Shown here: positions 1-7,189 of the stretch, piece after piece | Numbering within the stretch: position 1 is the stretch's first letter | Layout of the letters: each line of letters opens with the position of its first letter | Position numbers and translations under genes: made by a program | Source of the DNA: Sphingobacterium tabacisoli | GTDB taxonomy: Bacteria > Bacteroidota > Bacteroidia > Sphingobacteriales > Sphingobacteriaceae | NCBI RefSeq assembly: GCF_017908035.1 | Contig: NZ_JAEQMU010000004.1 | Location: 372,001-436,000, forward strand | Direction of reading: 5' to 3' | Length of the DNA stretch: 64,000 bases | The notes under the pieces: model-generated | Databases searched by the model: none | The model's input: only the letters and a program-made list of their open reading frames with translations | What the model was told of the DNA's origin: nothing

Positions 1-1587
1 CGTGCAAAAGGTGTTGGTGAAGCTTTCAGAAATGTTGTTTTTGTAGACACCACGGACAAATTCTACGCCTACGGTGGGAAAGGACTGTATACACAATCCG
101 AAGAGTCTATTTTAATGACTGAAAAGCCCTATATCATTACAGTTGTCAAGGAGAACAACGACCCCAAACCGGACAGCACGACAGCTCCATTAGATACAAA
201 AGGGAAAGAAAAAAAGAAAAAAGAGAACAAGAAGGACGTAAAAGAACAAGAGGAAAACGCAAATCAATCAGGTCAAGAAACAGAAGACACAGAGTCCTCA
301 AAATTGCATCTGCCTGCAGACAGCTCCTTACGTGTAGCCAAAATGGACTCGGTCTATATGACGGCAGACACGCTTTATTCCCGAATGATTCTGGTAAAAG
401 ATTACAAGCCCCTGCAACTCAATCTGAGTCGAGATGGTGGGAAATTAGAAGCCGATGAGGAAAAAGATTATGGTGACGACGAAGACGATCATGACTCCAT
501 AACGGACTCTACAACACTAAATCTTAAGGACAGCCTACAGCAACAGCTGGAAGAAGTTACTGAGATTAAGAAACAAAAAGATCCAGTCCCTGCAAAACCT
601 ACCATTAAAAAAGATAGTGTCAAAGCACCTGTTCCTTTAAAACCAAAGACCGTCGCTACAGAACCTAATCGAATTGGAGACAGACAAAACATAGGTTCAA
701 CCTTAAAAGCCGATTCTGTACTTCGGCAGAAGGCCGTTGTGCCCATTGCCAATCAGGCGGACACGCTCATTAATCAGGCTTTACGAATAGCCCAAACACC
801 AGATGCGCCTCAGAAAAGTCCAGACACCCTTACTGCGGCCCAACTGGATACCGCCAAAACGCGAATTGTAAGGGCATACTATAATGTAAGACTATTCAAA
901 TCCGACCTACAGGCCGTCGCTGACTCCGTATATTATGGCATGGTAGATTCGATGTTCCGCTTTATGGGCCGACCGATGATTTGGTCTCAAGGCTCCCAGA
1001 TATCTGCTGACACCATCTACATGCAGATTTTCAACCAACAGATGGACAATGCCCTTCTAAAAGACAATGCTTTCATGGTCAATGCCGTATTGGACTCCAT
1101 CAAATTCAACCAATTGAAAGGGCGAAAGATAACAGCATTCTTCGCAAATAATAATATCGACAGATTGTTTGTAGATGGAAATGCCGAAAACTTAGTCTTC
1201 TCCGAAAACGACAAGACAAAGACCATCACGGAAATGTTCCACGACCGAGGGGGACGTATCAAGGTCAAGATGGAAGGTAAGAAAATCATTGATTATACCA
1301 CCATCCGAAAAGTAGACCAAAAGGTTTACCCGTTCAAACTGGTCACCCAAGAGAATGAGATACTACCGGGATTCATCTGGCGCCCACAGGATAGACCAAC
1401 CTCCAAGGAGGATCTTCTCAACCGAAAACGAGAAGCGCCAACGACTGTGGAAACTAAAGCTGATGAGAAGAATGGCGAAAAACCAAAGCCTGTTGACAGC
1501 AAAGAGAATATAGAGGAGACACCTAAAAAGGAAGAAGTGAAAAAAGAAGACAATAACCTTCAAGATATAAAACACGAGACTAATTAG
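1..1587 (+). CDS. OstA-like protein, 3' part (5' end outside window)
   Basis: The reading frame is open from base 1 through the first ATG at 115, and the residues before that ATG continue the fold, so the gene starts upstream and about 528 codons are visible. The N-terminal visible part has the short beta-strand pattern of OstA/LptA-type proteins (VFVDTTDKFYAYGGKG, then YTQSEESILMTEKPYIITV), repeated as a beta-jellyroll would be. These proteins act in the periplasm in lipopolysaccharide transport. A lysine- and glutamate-rich, low-complexity segment lies at about residues 60-90, and another KEEVKKED-type tail closes the protein. The middle region has repeated phrases such as ADSVYMTADTLYSRM and ADSVYYGMVDSMFRF, which fit beta-solenoid turns. 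The family call is by pattern only; the missing 5' end hides the signal peptide. Confidence 0.75.
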   Translation, partial: RAKGVGEAFRNVVFVDTTDKFYAYGGKGLYTQSEESILMTEKPYIITVVKENNDPKPDSTTAPLDTKGKEKKKKENKKDVKEQEENANQSGQETEDTESSKLHLPADSSLRVAKMDSVYMTADTLYSRMILVKDYKPLQLNLSRDGGKLEADEEKDYGDDEDDHDSITDSTTLNLKDSLQQQLEEVTEIKKQKDPVPAKPTIKKDSVKAPVPLKPKTVATEPNRIGDRQNIGSTLKADSVLRQKAVVPIANQADTLINQALRIAQTPDAPQKSPDTLTAAQLDTAKTRIVRAYYNVRLFKSDLQAVADSVYYGMVDSMFRFMGRPMIWSQGSQISADTIYMQIFNQQMDNALLKDNAFMVNAVLDSIKFNQLKGRKITAFFANNNIDRLFVDGNAENLVFSENDKTKTITEMFHDRGGRIKVKMEGKKIIDYTTIRKVDQKVYPFKLVTQENEILPGFIWRPQDRPTSKEDLLNRKREAPTTVETKADEKNGEKPKPVDSKENIEETPKKEEVKKEDNNLQDIKHETN

Positions 1588-1735
1588 TCGGTTAAGATTT
1601 CTATTGATAATAGAGAAGGTAAATTTTATCAAAGCAGAAACTTTTCATTTTAGAAAAGCTGTCGCCTAAGAAGCTTCTGGCAACAGCAGATGAATGCATT
1701 ACCATACAGCCAAAAGGTTCAAGCGACGAGTTTTG

Positions 1736-1758
1736 GTTACTTTTTCGGAAAAAGTAAC
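1736..1758. repeat. Perfect 10-bp inverted repeat in intergenic element
   Basis: The arms GTTACTTTTT and AAAAAGTAAC flank a 3-base CGG loop. A GC-rich CCCGCGCCGGC tract follows at about 1761-1772. The sequence lies between two convergent genes (1-1587 plus, 1788-2363 minus). It has the look of a dispersed intergenic repeat and may also serve as a bidirectional terminator, although the flanks are not clean T-runs. Confidence 0.5.
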
Positions 1759-1787
1759 ATGCCCGCGCCGGCAGAGAGGCGCAAATA

Positions 1788-2363
1788 TTAATACCCTTTT
1801 AAGAACTCCGCCATTTTAGACACCGCAATGGAACGATGGCTAATTAAGTTTTTCTCCGCGGCAGACATCTCCGCAAACGTACGCGAATAACCATCAGGTA
1901 TAAATATAGGGTCATAACCAAACCCTCCATCTCCCCTGCATTCTTCGATAATCTGTCCTTCGATGGCTCCTTCAAAAAAGTATTGCTTACCTTCTAAAAA
2001 AAGCGAGATAACGGTTTTAAAACGTGCCGTTCTGGAGGAAACACCATCCATCCGTGCCAACACCAAATCGATGTTCTGCACCATATCCCTAGAACCAGAA
2101 TAACGTGCTGAATAAACACCTGGCTCGCCATTCAAGGCGTCAATTTCTAACCCAGAATCATCCCCAAAACAATCTACAGCAAAACGCTCAACCAGATAAT
2201 CGGTCTTCTGCTGTGCATTCTCATGAAAGGTCACACCTGTTTCCGGGATATCATCATGACAACCAATATCCGTTAATGATTTCAAATTGAACTTATTTCC
2301 AATTATAGCCTGTACTTCTTCAAGCTTATGTGCATTATTTGTAGCAAATACGAGTTGTAGCAT
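1788..2363 (-). CDS. rdgB: Non-canonical purine NTP pyrophosphatase (RdgB/HAM1 family)
   Basis: A cytosolic house-cleaning enzyme that hydrolyses dITP, ITP and XTP to monophosphates and pyrophosphate, keeping deaminated purines out of nucleic acids. The 191-residue length matches the family. Visible motifs are the substrate-binding TNN (8-10) with HK (12-13), ETGVTF (41-46), the metal-site DDSGLE (68-73), GFGYDPIF (148-155) and the base-recognition SHR (175-177). The start is the only sensible one, as the family begins directly with this beta-strand and TNN loop. It is convergent with the OstA-like gene and has a repeat element upstream. The call is secure. Confidence 0.96.
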   Translation of the reverse strand: MLQLVFATNNAHKLEEVQAIIGNKFNLKSLTDIGCHDDIPETGVTFHENAQQKTDYLVERFAVDCFGDDSGLEIDALNGEPGVYSARYSGSRDMVQNIDLVLARMDGVSSRTARFKTVISLFLEGKQYFFEGAIEGQIIEECRGDGGFGYDPIFIPDGYSRTFAEMSAAEKNLISHRSIAVSKMAEFLKGY

Positions 2364-2382
2364 ATATATTATATTTTTGTTA

Positions 2383-2475
2383 TCCTGTTATCGAGTGATG
2401 TTGTTATCTAGTTCACTTGCCTAGTGAAATGAAGTCCCGACATCATCGGGAATAACCTGTTAACTCGTTCACCTG
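2383..2475. repeat. Nested intergenic inverted repeat (GTTATC/GTTAAC outer arms, CCCGA hairpin core)
   Basis: The outer arms carry degenerate GTTATC/GTTAAC and GTTCAC/GTGAAC words in opposite orientations. The core is GAAGTCCCGA, a short loop, then TCGGGA (about 2431-2450). The outer module resembles the array at 28311-28400, and the core recurs at about 7084-7107. It lies between two genes that both read leftward. Confidence 0.6.
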
Positions 2476-2481
2476 ATAACT

Positions 2482-3012
2482 CTAACTTCCAATAAAGGTC
2501 TTAAATTCTCCCCAGAAAAGCTTTTTCTTTTCAACATCGGCAAACATCTCCTCAAAAGAAAAGGTATTAAAAACTGTGGCGATGCGTCCCCGCATGTACG
2601 AGTTATGTGCTATTTCAGGAAGCTTTAAAGAAGCTGGATCTACTCCCAACAAAGTAATCTTTGTCGGCTTAAAGAACTCCATGATTCTTTTAAACTCATT
2701 GGGATTTTGCGGATTGGCTAAATTAACGACCGCTACATTACGAGGAGTAAGCTGCAGCGCTCCAATAGTCTTTACAAACGCTTCTTCGGCCTGTGGCGAG
2801 AAATAGGGAAATTCGGGGTAACGAAGGATAAAAAGAACACCTGTCGTCTTATCTCCCTGAAAAACAAACTCCTCTGTAGAACTGTCAAAGGTCACTGCCT
2901 CGGATTGCACTGTTGCCGTTGGGACATTATCCACTGAAAAACCAGTAGAAAATATGGTTTCTGACATTAAGGCCTGCAACGCTACGGAATTGTCTGTAAG
3001 GAGATTGTGCAT
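2482..3012 (-). CDS. Unknown protein, possible DNA polymerase III psi (HolD)-like
   Basis: A 176-residue soluble protein with no signal peptide. I do not recognise it by a catalytic motif. The layout recalls HolD (psi): a low-complexity N-terminus, an alpha/beta segment EEAFVKTIGALQLTPRNVAV (76-95) that reads like the psi helix-strand following 'LL..IL.AL.L....V.L', and a C-terminal KKLFWGEFKTF (163-173) like the psi 'K..LW..L' end. This is inference from pattern; psi is a clamp-loader subunit that links to chi/SSB. It lies downstream of the DHS-like gene on the same strand with a repeat element between them, so co-transcription is uncertain. Confidence 0.45.
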   Translation of the reverse strand: MHNLLTDNSVALQALMSETIFSTGFSVDNVPTATVQSEAVTFDSSTEEFVFQGDKTTGVLFILRYPEFPYFSPQAEEAFVKTIGALQLTPRNVAVVNLANPQNPNEFKRIMEFFKPTKITLLGVDPASLKLPEIAHNSYMRGRIATVFNTFSFEEMFADVEKKKLFWGEFKTFIGS

Positions 3013-3022
3013 TTTTTTTGAT

Positions 3023-3175
3023 TAAAAAAGAGCAAAGAGCAAGGATCACAGCGTTGTCTAAAAAGCTTGAACTTCTCGTCACTGCGAATGAAATGAAGCA
3101 GTCTCATTATTGAAAAGAGGTTGCTTCGTGCCTCGCAAAGACGACGACGTATTACTCCTTACTCTTTACTCCTTA
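3023..3175. repeat. Composite nested intergenic repeat (GAGCAAAG flanks, CGTCA-type hairpin inside)
   Basis: The inner element runs from 3077 to 3146. CGTCACTGCGAATG...GAAGCAGTCTC on the left is mirrored by GGTTGCTTCGTGCCTCGC...GACGACG on the right. This is the well-known type of bacterial palindromic element related to CGTCATTGCGAGGCACGAAGCAA. The outer flanks are purine-rich AAAGAGCAAAGAGCAAGGAT (about 3025-3045) and its pyrimidine mirror ACTCCTTACTCTTTACTCC (about 3152-3170). The GAGCAAAG flank recurs at 55443-55498. Confidence 0.65.
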
Positions 3176-3178
3176 TTA

Positions 3179-4159
3179 TTATTGTCCTAAAACATAAGCA
3201 AAGATCAACGGAGCGACGATCGTTGCATCCGACTCGATCATAAACTTAGGTGTATCGACATCTAACTTACCCCAAGTGATTTTCTCATTTGGAACGGCAC
3301 CTGAATATGAACCATAAGAAGTTGTAGAATCTGAAATCTGACAGAAGTACGACCAGAAAGGAACATCAGTCCATTCTAAATCTTGGTACATCATCGGCAC
3401 TACACAGATAGGGAAATCTCCAGATATACCACCAGCAACCTGGAAGAAACCTACACCTTTACCATCAGAATTAGCGCGGTACCACTCTGTTAGGTAAATC
3501 ATGTATTCAATACCTGATTTTACAGTAGAAGCTTTCAAGTTACCTTTGATTACATTCGAAGCAAAGATATTACCTGTAGTTGAATCTTCCCATCCTGGAC
3601 AGATAATTGGCAAGTTCTTTTTAGCAGCTTCAACGATCCAAGAATTTTTAGGATCAATCTCGTAGTACTGCTCCAATACACCAGAGTTTACAACTTGGTA
3701 TAAAAACTCGTGCGGCAAGTAACGCTCACCTTTAGCTTCAGCAGCGTGCCACACATCTTCTAAGTGTTTTTGAAGACGACGGAATGCCTCTTCTTCAGGG
3801 ATACAAGTATCCGTAACACGGTTGAAGTGTGTATCCAACAACTCACGCTCCTGCTCTGGAGTAAGGTCTCTCCAATTTGGAATACGTTTGTAATGCGAGT
3901 GTGCGACCAAGTTCATGACATCCTCTTCCAAGTTTGCACCTGTACAAGAGATAATATGTACTTTATCTTGACGAATCATCTCAGCTAGAGATACACCTAG
4001 CTCTGCAGTCGACATTGCCCCACCTAAGGAAACCAACATCTTTCCACCTTCTAATAGGTGTGTTTCATACCCTTTTGCAGCATCTACTAAAGCAGCTGCA
4101 TTGAAATGACGGTAATTGTGCTCAATAAATTGGCTTATAGGCCCTTTTTGTGTACTCAT
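3179..4159 (-). CDS. Deoxyhypusine synthase family protein lacking the usual catalytic lysine
   Basis: A 326-residue member of the deoxyhypusine synthase (DHS) fold, a tetrameric NAD-dependent enzyme in eukaryotes and archaea that moves an aminobutyl group from spermidine to a lysine of eIF5A. Family features seen are SLGGAMSTAELG (44-55), SCTGANLEED (71-80), ICPGWEDSTTGN (186-197), VAGGISGDFP (241-250), ITWGKLDVD (294-302) and IESDATIVAPL (308-318), which match DHS blocks including the NAD site. At the block corresponding to the eukaryotic GGGVxKHH the sequence is GGISGDFP, so the lysine that forms the enamine intermediate is absent. Bacteria have no eIF5A, so the substrate is unknown; a polyamine-related reaction is only inference. 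The start is supported by the minus-strand TACCTTTG box just upstream. Confidence 0.9.
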   Translation of the reverse strand: MSTQKGPISQFIEHNYRHFNAAALVDAAKGYETHLLEGGKMLVSLGGAMSTAELGVSLAEMIRQDKVHIISCTGANLEEDVMNLVAHSHYKRIPNWRDLTPEQERELLDTHFNRVTDTCIPEEEAFRRLQKHLEDVWHAAEAKGERYLPHEFLYQVVNSGVLEQYYEIDPKNSWIVEAAKKNLPIICPGWEDSTTGNIFASNVIKGNLKASTVKSGIEYMIYLTEWYRANSDGKGVGFFQVAGGISGDFPICVVPMMYQDLEWTDVPFWSYFCQISDSTTSYGSYSGAVPNEKITWGKLDVDTPKFMIESDATIVAPLIFAYVLGQ

Positions 4160-4185
4160 CTTTTTTTACGTTTTAACAAGTCCAG

Positions 4186-4193
4186 CAAAGGTA
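4186..4193 (-). promoter_or_regulatory. Candidate -7 promoter box (TACCTTTG)
   Basis: This matches TAnnTTTG, the Bacteroidota sigma-A -7 consensus, on the minus strand, about 27 bases upstream of the DHS-like start at 4159. No convincing -33 TTTG was found at the expected distance. Confidence 0.45.
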
Positions 4194-4275
4194 CTGAATA
4201 TAATTTATTTTAGCCCCTCCAGTACTGCCAAAGCAGTGGTCACAACTCATTTTTTATCATTTGTTAAAAAATGAG

Positions 4276-4389
4276 TTATTTTCTGCGAATAAGATTTATA
4301 ACAAAGAAAAACGCTGCAACCAAGATCAGCACCATCACTAGAAGGATAATCACCTCCGACATCCCTATACTCCACGTTGTATTATTCAT
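4276..4389 (-). CDS. Small single-pass membrane protein (37 aa)
   Basis: A short ORF with an ATG start. It has nine polar N-terminal residues (MNNTTWSIG), then one strongly hydrophobic segment (about residues 13-32), then a positively charged end (IRRK). The composition is that of an inserted single transmembrane helix with an inside-positive C-terminus. It sits alone between the DHS-like gene and the epimerase, both on the same strand. I do not recognise a family. Coding status is inferred only from the clean membrane-protein pattern and the free intergenic space. Confidence 0.45.
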   Translation of the reverse strand: MNNTTWSIGMSEVIILLVMVLILVAAFFFVINLIRRK

Positions 4390-4399
4390 ATTTAATCAA

Positions 4400-4480
4400 G
4401 TTATGAGGTTATAAAGTTACAAGGTTATACCGTCTCCTTAATAACTTCAACAACCTCCTTAACTGCTATAACCTTTATCA
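4400..4480. repeat. Degenerate GTTATAA/GTTACAAG intergenic repeat
   Basis: Short words such as GAGGTTATAAAGTTACAAGGTTATA on the left are followed by mirrored TTAATAACTTC...AACCTCCTTAACTGCTATAACCT on the right. It forms a loose inverted array between the small membrane protein and the epimerase gene. It resembles the GTTAAC/GTTATC module of other intergenic elements in the window but is more degenerate. Confidence 0.4.
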
Positions 4481-4482
4481 CT

Positions 4483-5580
4483 TTAAATAACCCACTTCTC
4501 GCATTTATCCAAAAACTCCTGTTTAATATCAGCACCGATACCTACCGCATCCGATATAGCAATGGTATAACCATTATACAGGATCCCTCCTTCTACAGGA
4601 TCTTCGAGGTGCCCTACCATACAGGTATCCAGGTCGTAAAACTTAACATTAGGTGCTGCATAGGCAAAATGGACCTTAGCTGCCAGTGCCAATCGGGATT
4701 CTAACATCCCTCCTATCATACAGGCCACCCCGTATTCGGCAGCTACAGCCTGTATCTTTAAAGCCTCGTGTATACCTGAAGATTTGGAAAACTTAATATT
4801 AATATAATCACAGGCATCTGCCTTACACAGGCGCTCTGCATCACGATGTGTGTACACCGACTCATCTGCCATAATCGGCACAATAGTCTGCGTACGCAAT
4901 TCAGGCAATAAGTGATCATTATACGTACGCATAGGTTGTTCGCAAAATTGAATTTTATAAGCCTCCAGCCCTTGCAATGCCTCTATAGCGCCTTCATAAG
5001 ACCATCCCTGATTGGCATCAATACGGATAGGCAAATCGAAACCTACCGCCTTGCGGATAGCCTTGATCCGTGCGATATCATCCACAGGATTTTTACCCAA
5101 TTTTACCTTTAGTGCAAATGCTCCGCCTTCTTTTAGCTTCAATGCCTTAGCGGCCATTTCCTCTGCCGAAGCAATCCCTAAAGTGATGTCTGTAGTAATC
5201 TCTCGCTTCTCTCCACCCAAAAAACGATATAGAGGTAGCCCTGCATGTTTGGCCGCAATATCATACAGCGCCATATCAAAAGCAGATTTTATAGTCGCAT
5301 TACCTGCAATATAAAGATGTAGCTCCGCCAGACGATCCTCTAAAGCCAGCGCATCTTTGCCTTTCCAGATCTTTGCAAAGTCCTGTGCTACCGCAATACA
5401 GGTATTCTGTGTTTCGCCCACAATCATGGGAAATGCCGAACACTCGCCCACCCCATAGATACCTGAATCGGTATGTATACGAACAAACGTATTCTGCGCA
5501 TAATCCATTGTCCCCGTTGCAATAACGAAAGGCTCCATAGGAATACTTAACCTGTATATTTCTATTTTAGTAATAATCAT
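4483..5580 (-). CDS. Dipeptide epimerase (L-Ala-D/L-Glu epimerase type), enolase superfamily
   Basis: A 365-residue muconate-lactonizing subgroup enzyme. It epimerises the alpha carbon of a dipeptide through Mg-bound enolate chemistry, typically in recycling murein peptides. Visible residues are the catalytic KVK (K158, K160), the metal ligands D188 (RIDANQGW), E214 (CEQPM) and D239 (MADES), the second base K263 in NIKFSK, and a DLD pair at 316-318. That DxD is characteristic of the Ala-Glu epimerase specificity class, where it binds the dipeptide amino group. There is an N-terminal capping domain at 1-120 and a barrel at 130-350. It has its own promoter candidate and is divergent from the M64 peptidase gene. 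Other dipeptide specificities cannot be excluded. Confidence 0.9.
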   Translation of the reverse strand: MIITKIEIYRLSIPMEPFVIATGTMDYAQNTFVRIHTDSGIYGVGECSAFPMIVGETQNTCIAVAQDFAKIWKGKDALALEDRLAELHLYIAGNATIKSAFDMALYDIAAKHAGLPLYRFLGGEKREITTDITLGIASAEEMAAKALKLKEGGAFALKVKLGKNPVDDIARIKAIRKAVGFDLPIRIDANQGWSYEGAIEALQGLEAYKIQFCEQPMRTYNDHLLPELRTQTIVPIMADESVYTHRDAERLCKADACDYINIKFSKSSGIHEALKIQAVAAEYGVACMIGGMLESRLALAAKVHFAYAAPNVKFYDLDTCMVGHLEDPVEGGILYNGYTIAISDAVGIGADIKQEFLDKCEKWVI

Positions 5581-5659
5581 CGATGTACTGCTTAGGTTAT
5601 TAAATGCTGTTTTATTTTATCGACGAAAGTTAAAGACTTTTGAAACAATAAGCAAGAAA

Positions 5660-5681
5660 CAAAAGTAAACCCCTATTTTTG
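5660..5681. promoter_or_regulatory. Divergent -7 promoter boxes
   Basis: CAAAAGTA at 5660-5667 is TACTTTTG read on the minus strand, pointing to the epimerase gene. TATTTTTG at 5674-5681 points right to the M64 peptidase gene. Both match TAnnTTTG, only 6 bases apart, so the two core promoters overlap. Confidence 0.5.
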
Positions 5682-5728
5682 TCCAAAGCAGAACAGATTA
5701 AGCGTAAATAAACAATCAATATATCAGA

Positions 5729-7015
5729 ATGACTTTACATAAAGCAGTAATTAAACTCGTACTCGTATACACTATTTCTCTATCCTATATTTCGGCAAAG
5801 GCTCAACAATTTGACGATTATTTCATCGAAAAAACATTAAGGTTAGATTATATTTTCGCAGGAAATAGCACCAACCAACATGCATATTTAGCTGATTTGG
5901 TCCAACTGGACCAATGGAATGGCAGAAGGGGTAATCTAAGCAAAACGCCGATTCAGGGAAATGGCCAGGTTAAGGTTTATGATGCTGCAACAAACCAACT
6001 GATTTACGTTTTACCTTTCAGCAGTCTTTTTCAAGAGTGGCTGACACAGGACGAATCGAAGAAGACAACGAAAAGTTTTGAAAACTCATATCTAATCCCT
6101 TTTCCAAAAGCAAAAGCCAAGATTGAAGTTTCCTTCTTCAACCACCAACACAAAGAAACCGTCCTCTTGACTCATGTGGTAGACCCAGGTGACATTCTAA
6201 TTAGGAAAGCGACCAAAAACGATACTCCCTATGAAGTAATCCATAAAGCATCCATTGCAAACCCCATCACGATTGCCATAGTAGCAGAGGGATATAAAGA
6301 AGCAGAAATGGATGAATTCATGGATTATGCAAAGAAAACCGTTCACAGTTTATTCCAACATGGGGTGTTCAAGAAGCACGAAAATGCGTTTGAGATTGTT
6401 GCCGTAAAATCGCCTTCCAAGGACTCCAACGTCAGTGTTCCATCCAAAAACTTATGGCGGTCTACCGCTGTACAGTCCAATTTTGACACATTCTATGCAG
6501 AAAGATACTTAACAACCACACACACCAGATTATTGCACAATTTATTAGAAAACATCCCTTACCAGCACATCATTATTCTAGCGAATACGGATGTCTATGG
6601 TGGCGGCGGTATATTAAACTCCTACGCCCTTACGACCACAAAAAACGAGCAGTTTGCTCCCGTTGTAGTACACGAATTTGGGCACAGCTTTGCTGGGCTA
6701 GCTGATGAATATTTCTATGCTGTAGACGTATTTGAAAACAAAGCCGTCGAAAAGATTGAACCTTGGGAAAAAAACAACACCTCATTAGTTGACTTTAAAA
6801 GCAAATGGGCCGATATGGTTTCGAAAAACACGCCAATACCTACTCCTGACAGTATGTTGGGCAAGGTCAGGATCGGGGCATTTGAAGGCTTAAAAGGAAA
6901 CGGGCTATATATCCCATCACACGATTGTAGAATGAAAGCAAATACGCCTAAAGACTTTTGTCCAGTTTGTAGCCGCGCGATAGAAGAAATCATTCTATTT
7001 TATACTGGTAAATAA
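5729..7015 (+). CDS. Secreted M64-family zinc metallopeptidase
   Basis: A 428-residue protein with an N-terminal signal peptide (hydrophobic to about residue 22, then AKAQQ). The catalytic zinc site is HEFGHSFAGLADEYFY at 315-330: HExxH with the downstream G..DE pattern of M64, the family named for IgA peptidases of Bacteroidota. The preceding segment TIAIVAEGYKEAEMDEF (181-197) and IIILANTDVYGGGG (281-294) are also typical of the family. A cysteine pair near the end (DCRMK, FCPVCSRAIEE) is probably structural. The N-terminal 30-150 region looks like a beta-rich prodomain. Substrate is unknown; IgA cleavage should not be assumed. Confidence 0.9.
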   Translation: MTLHKAVIKLVLVYTISLSYISAKAQQFDDYFIEKTLRLDYIFAGNSTNQHAYLADLVQLDQWNGRRGNLSKTPIQGNGQVKVYDAATNQLIYVLPFSSLFQEWLTQDESKKTTKSFENSYLIPFPKAKAKIEVSFFNHQHKETVLLTHVVDPGDILIRKATKNDTPYEVIHKASIANPITIAIVAEGYKEAEMDEFMDYAKKTVHSLFQHGVFKKHENAFEIVAVKSPSKDSNVSVPSKNLWRSTAVQSNFDTFYAERYLTTTHTRLLHNLLENIPYQHIIILANTDVYGGGGILNSYALTTTKNEQFAPVVVHEFGHSFAGLADEYFYAVDVFENKAVEKIEPWEKNNTSLVDFKSKWADMVSKNTPIPTPDSMLGKVRIGAFEGLKGNGLYIPSHDCRMKANTPKDFCPVCSRAIEEIILFYTGK

Positions 7016-7050
7016 TCTTGGAAGGTGCAACGACAGGTTATAAACTGTAT

Positions 7051-7189
7051 CGTCATTCCGCAAAAGCGGAACAGGCTCTCGCGAAGTCCCGAGTTTATCT
7101 CGGGAACCCTGTGGAGAGGTCTAGAAGCTATATATTAACCCTATACAGTTCATAGACCTCTCCTCTTCAGTCGAGTTAACGTTATAACT
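7051..7189. repeat. Composite intergenic palindromic element
   Basis: It contains, in order: CGTCATTCCGC..GCGGAA (7051-7073); the hairpin GAAGTCCCGAG...CTCGGGAACC (about 7083-7109), shared with 2431-2457; and GTGGAGAGGTCTAGAAGCTATA (from about 7111), mirrored by TACAGTTCATAGACCTCTCC (7144-7163). A GTTAAC/GTTATAAC word ends it. The GGAGAGGTCTA part also occurs inside the membrane-protein gene at 25834-25917. It lies between convergent genes. Confidence 0.65.
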
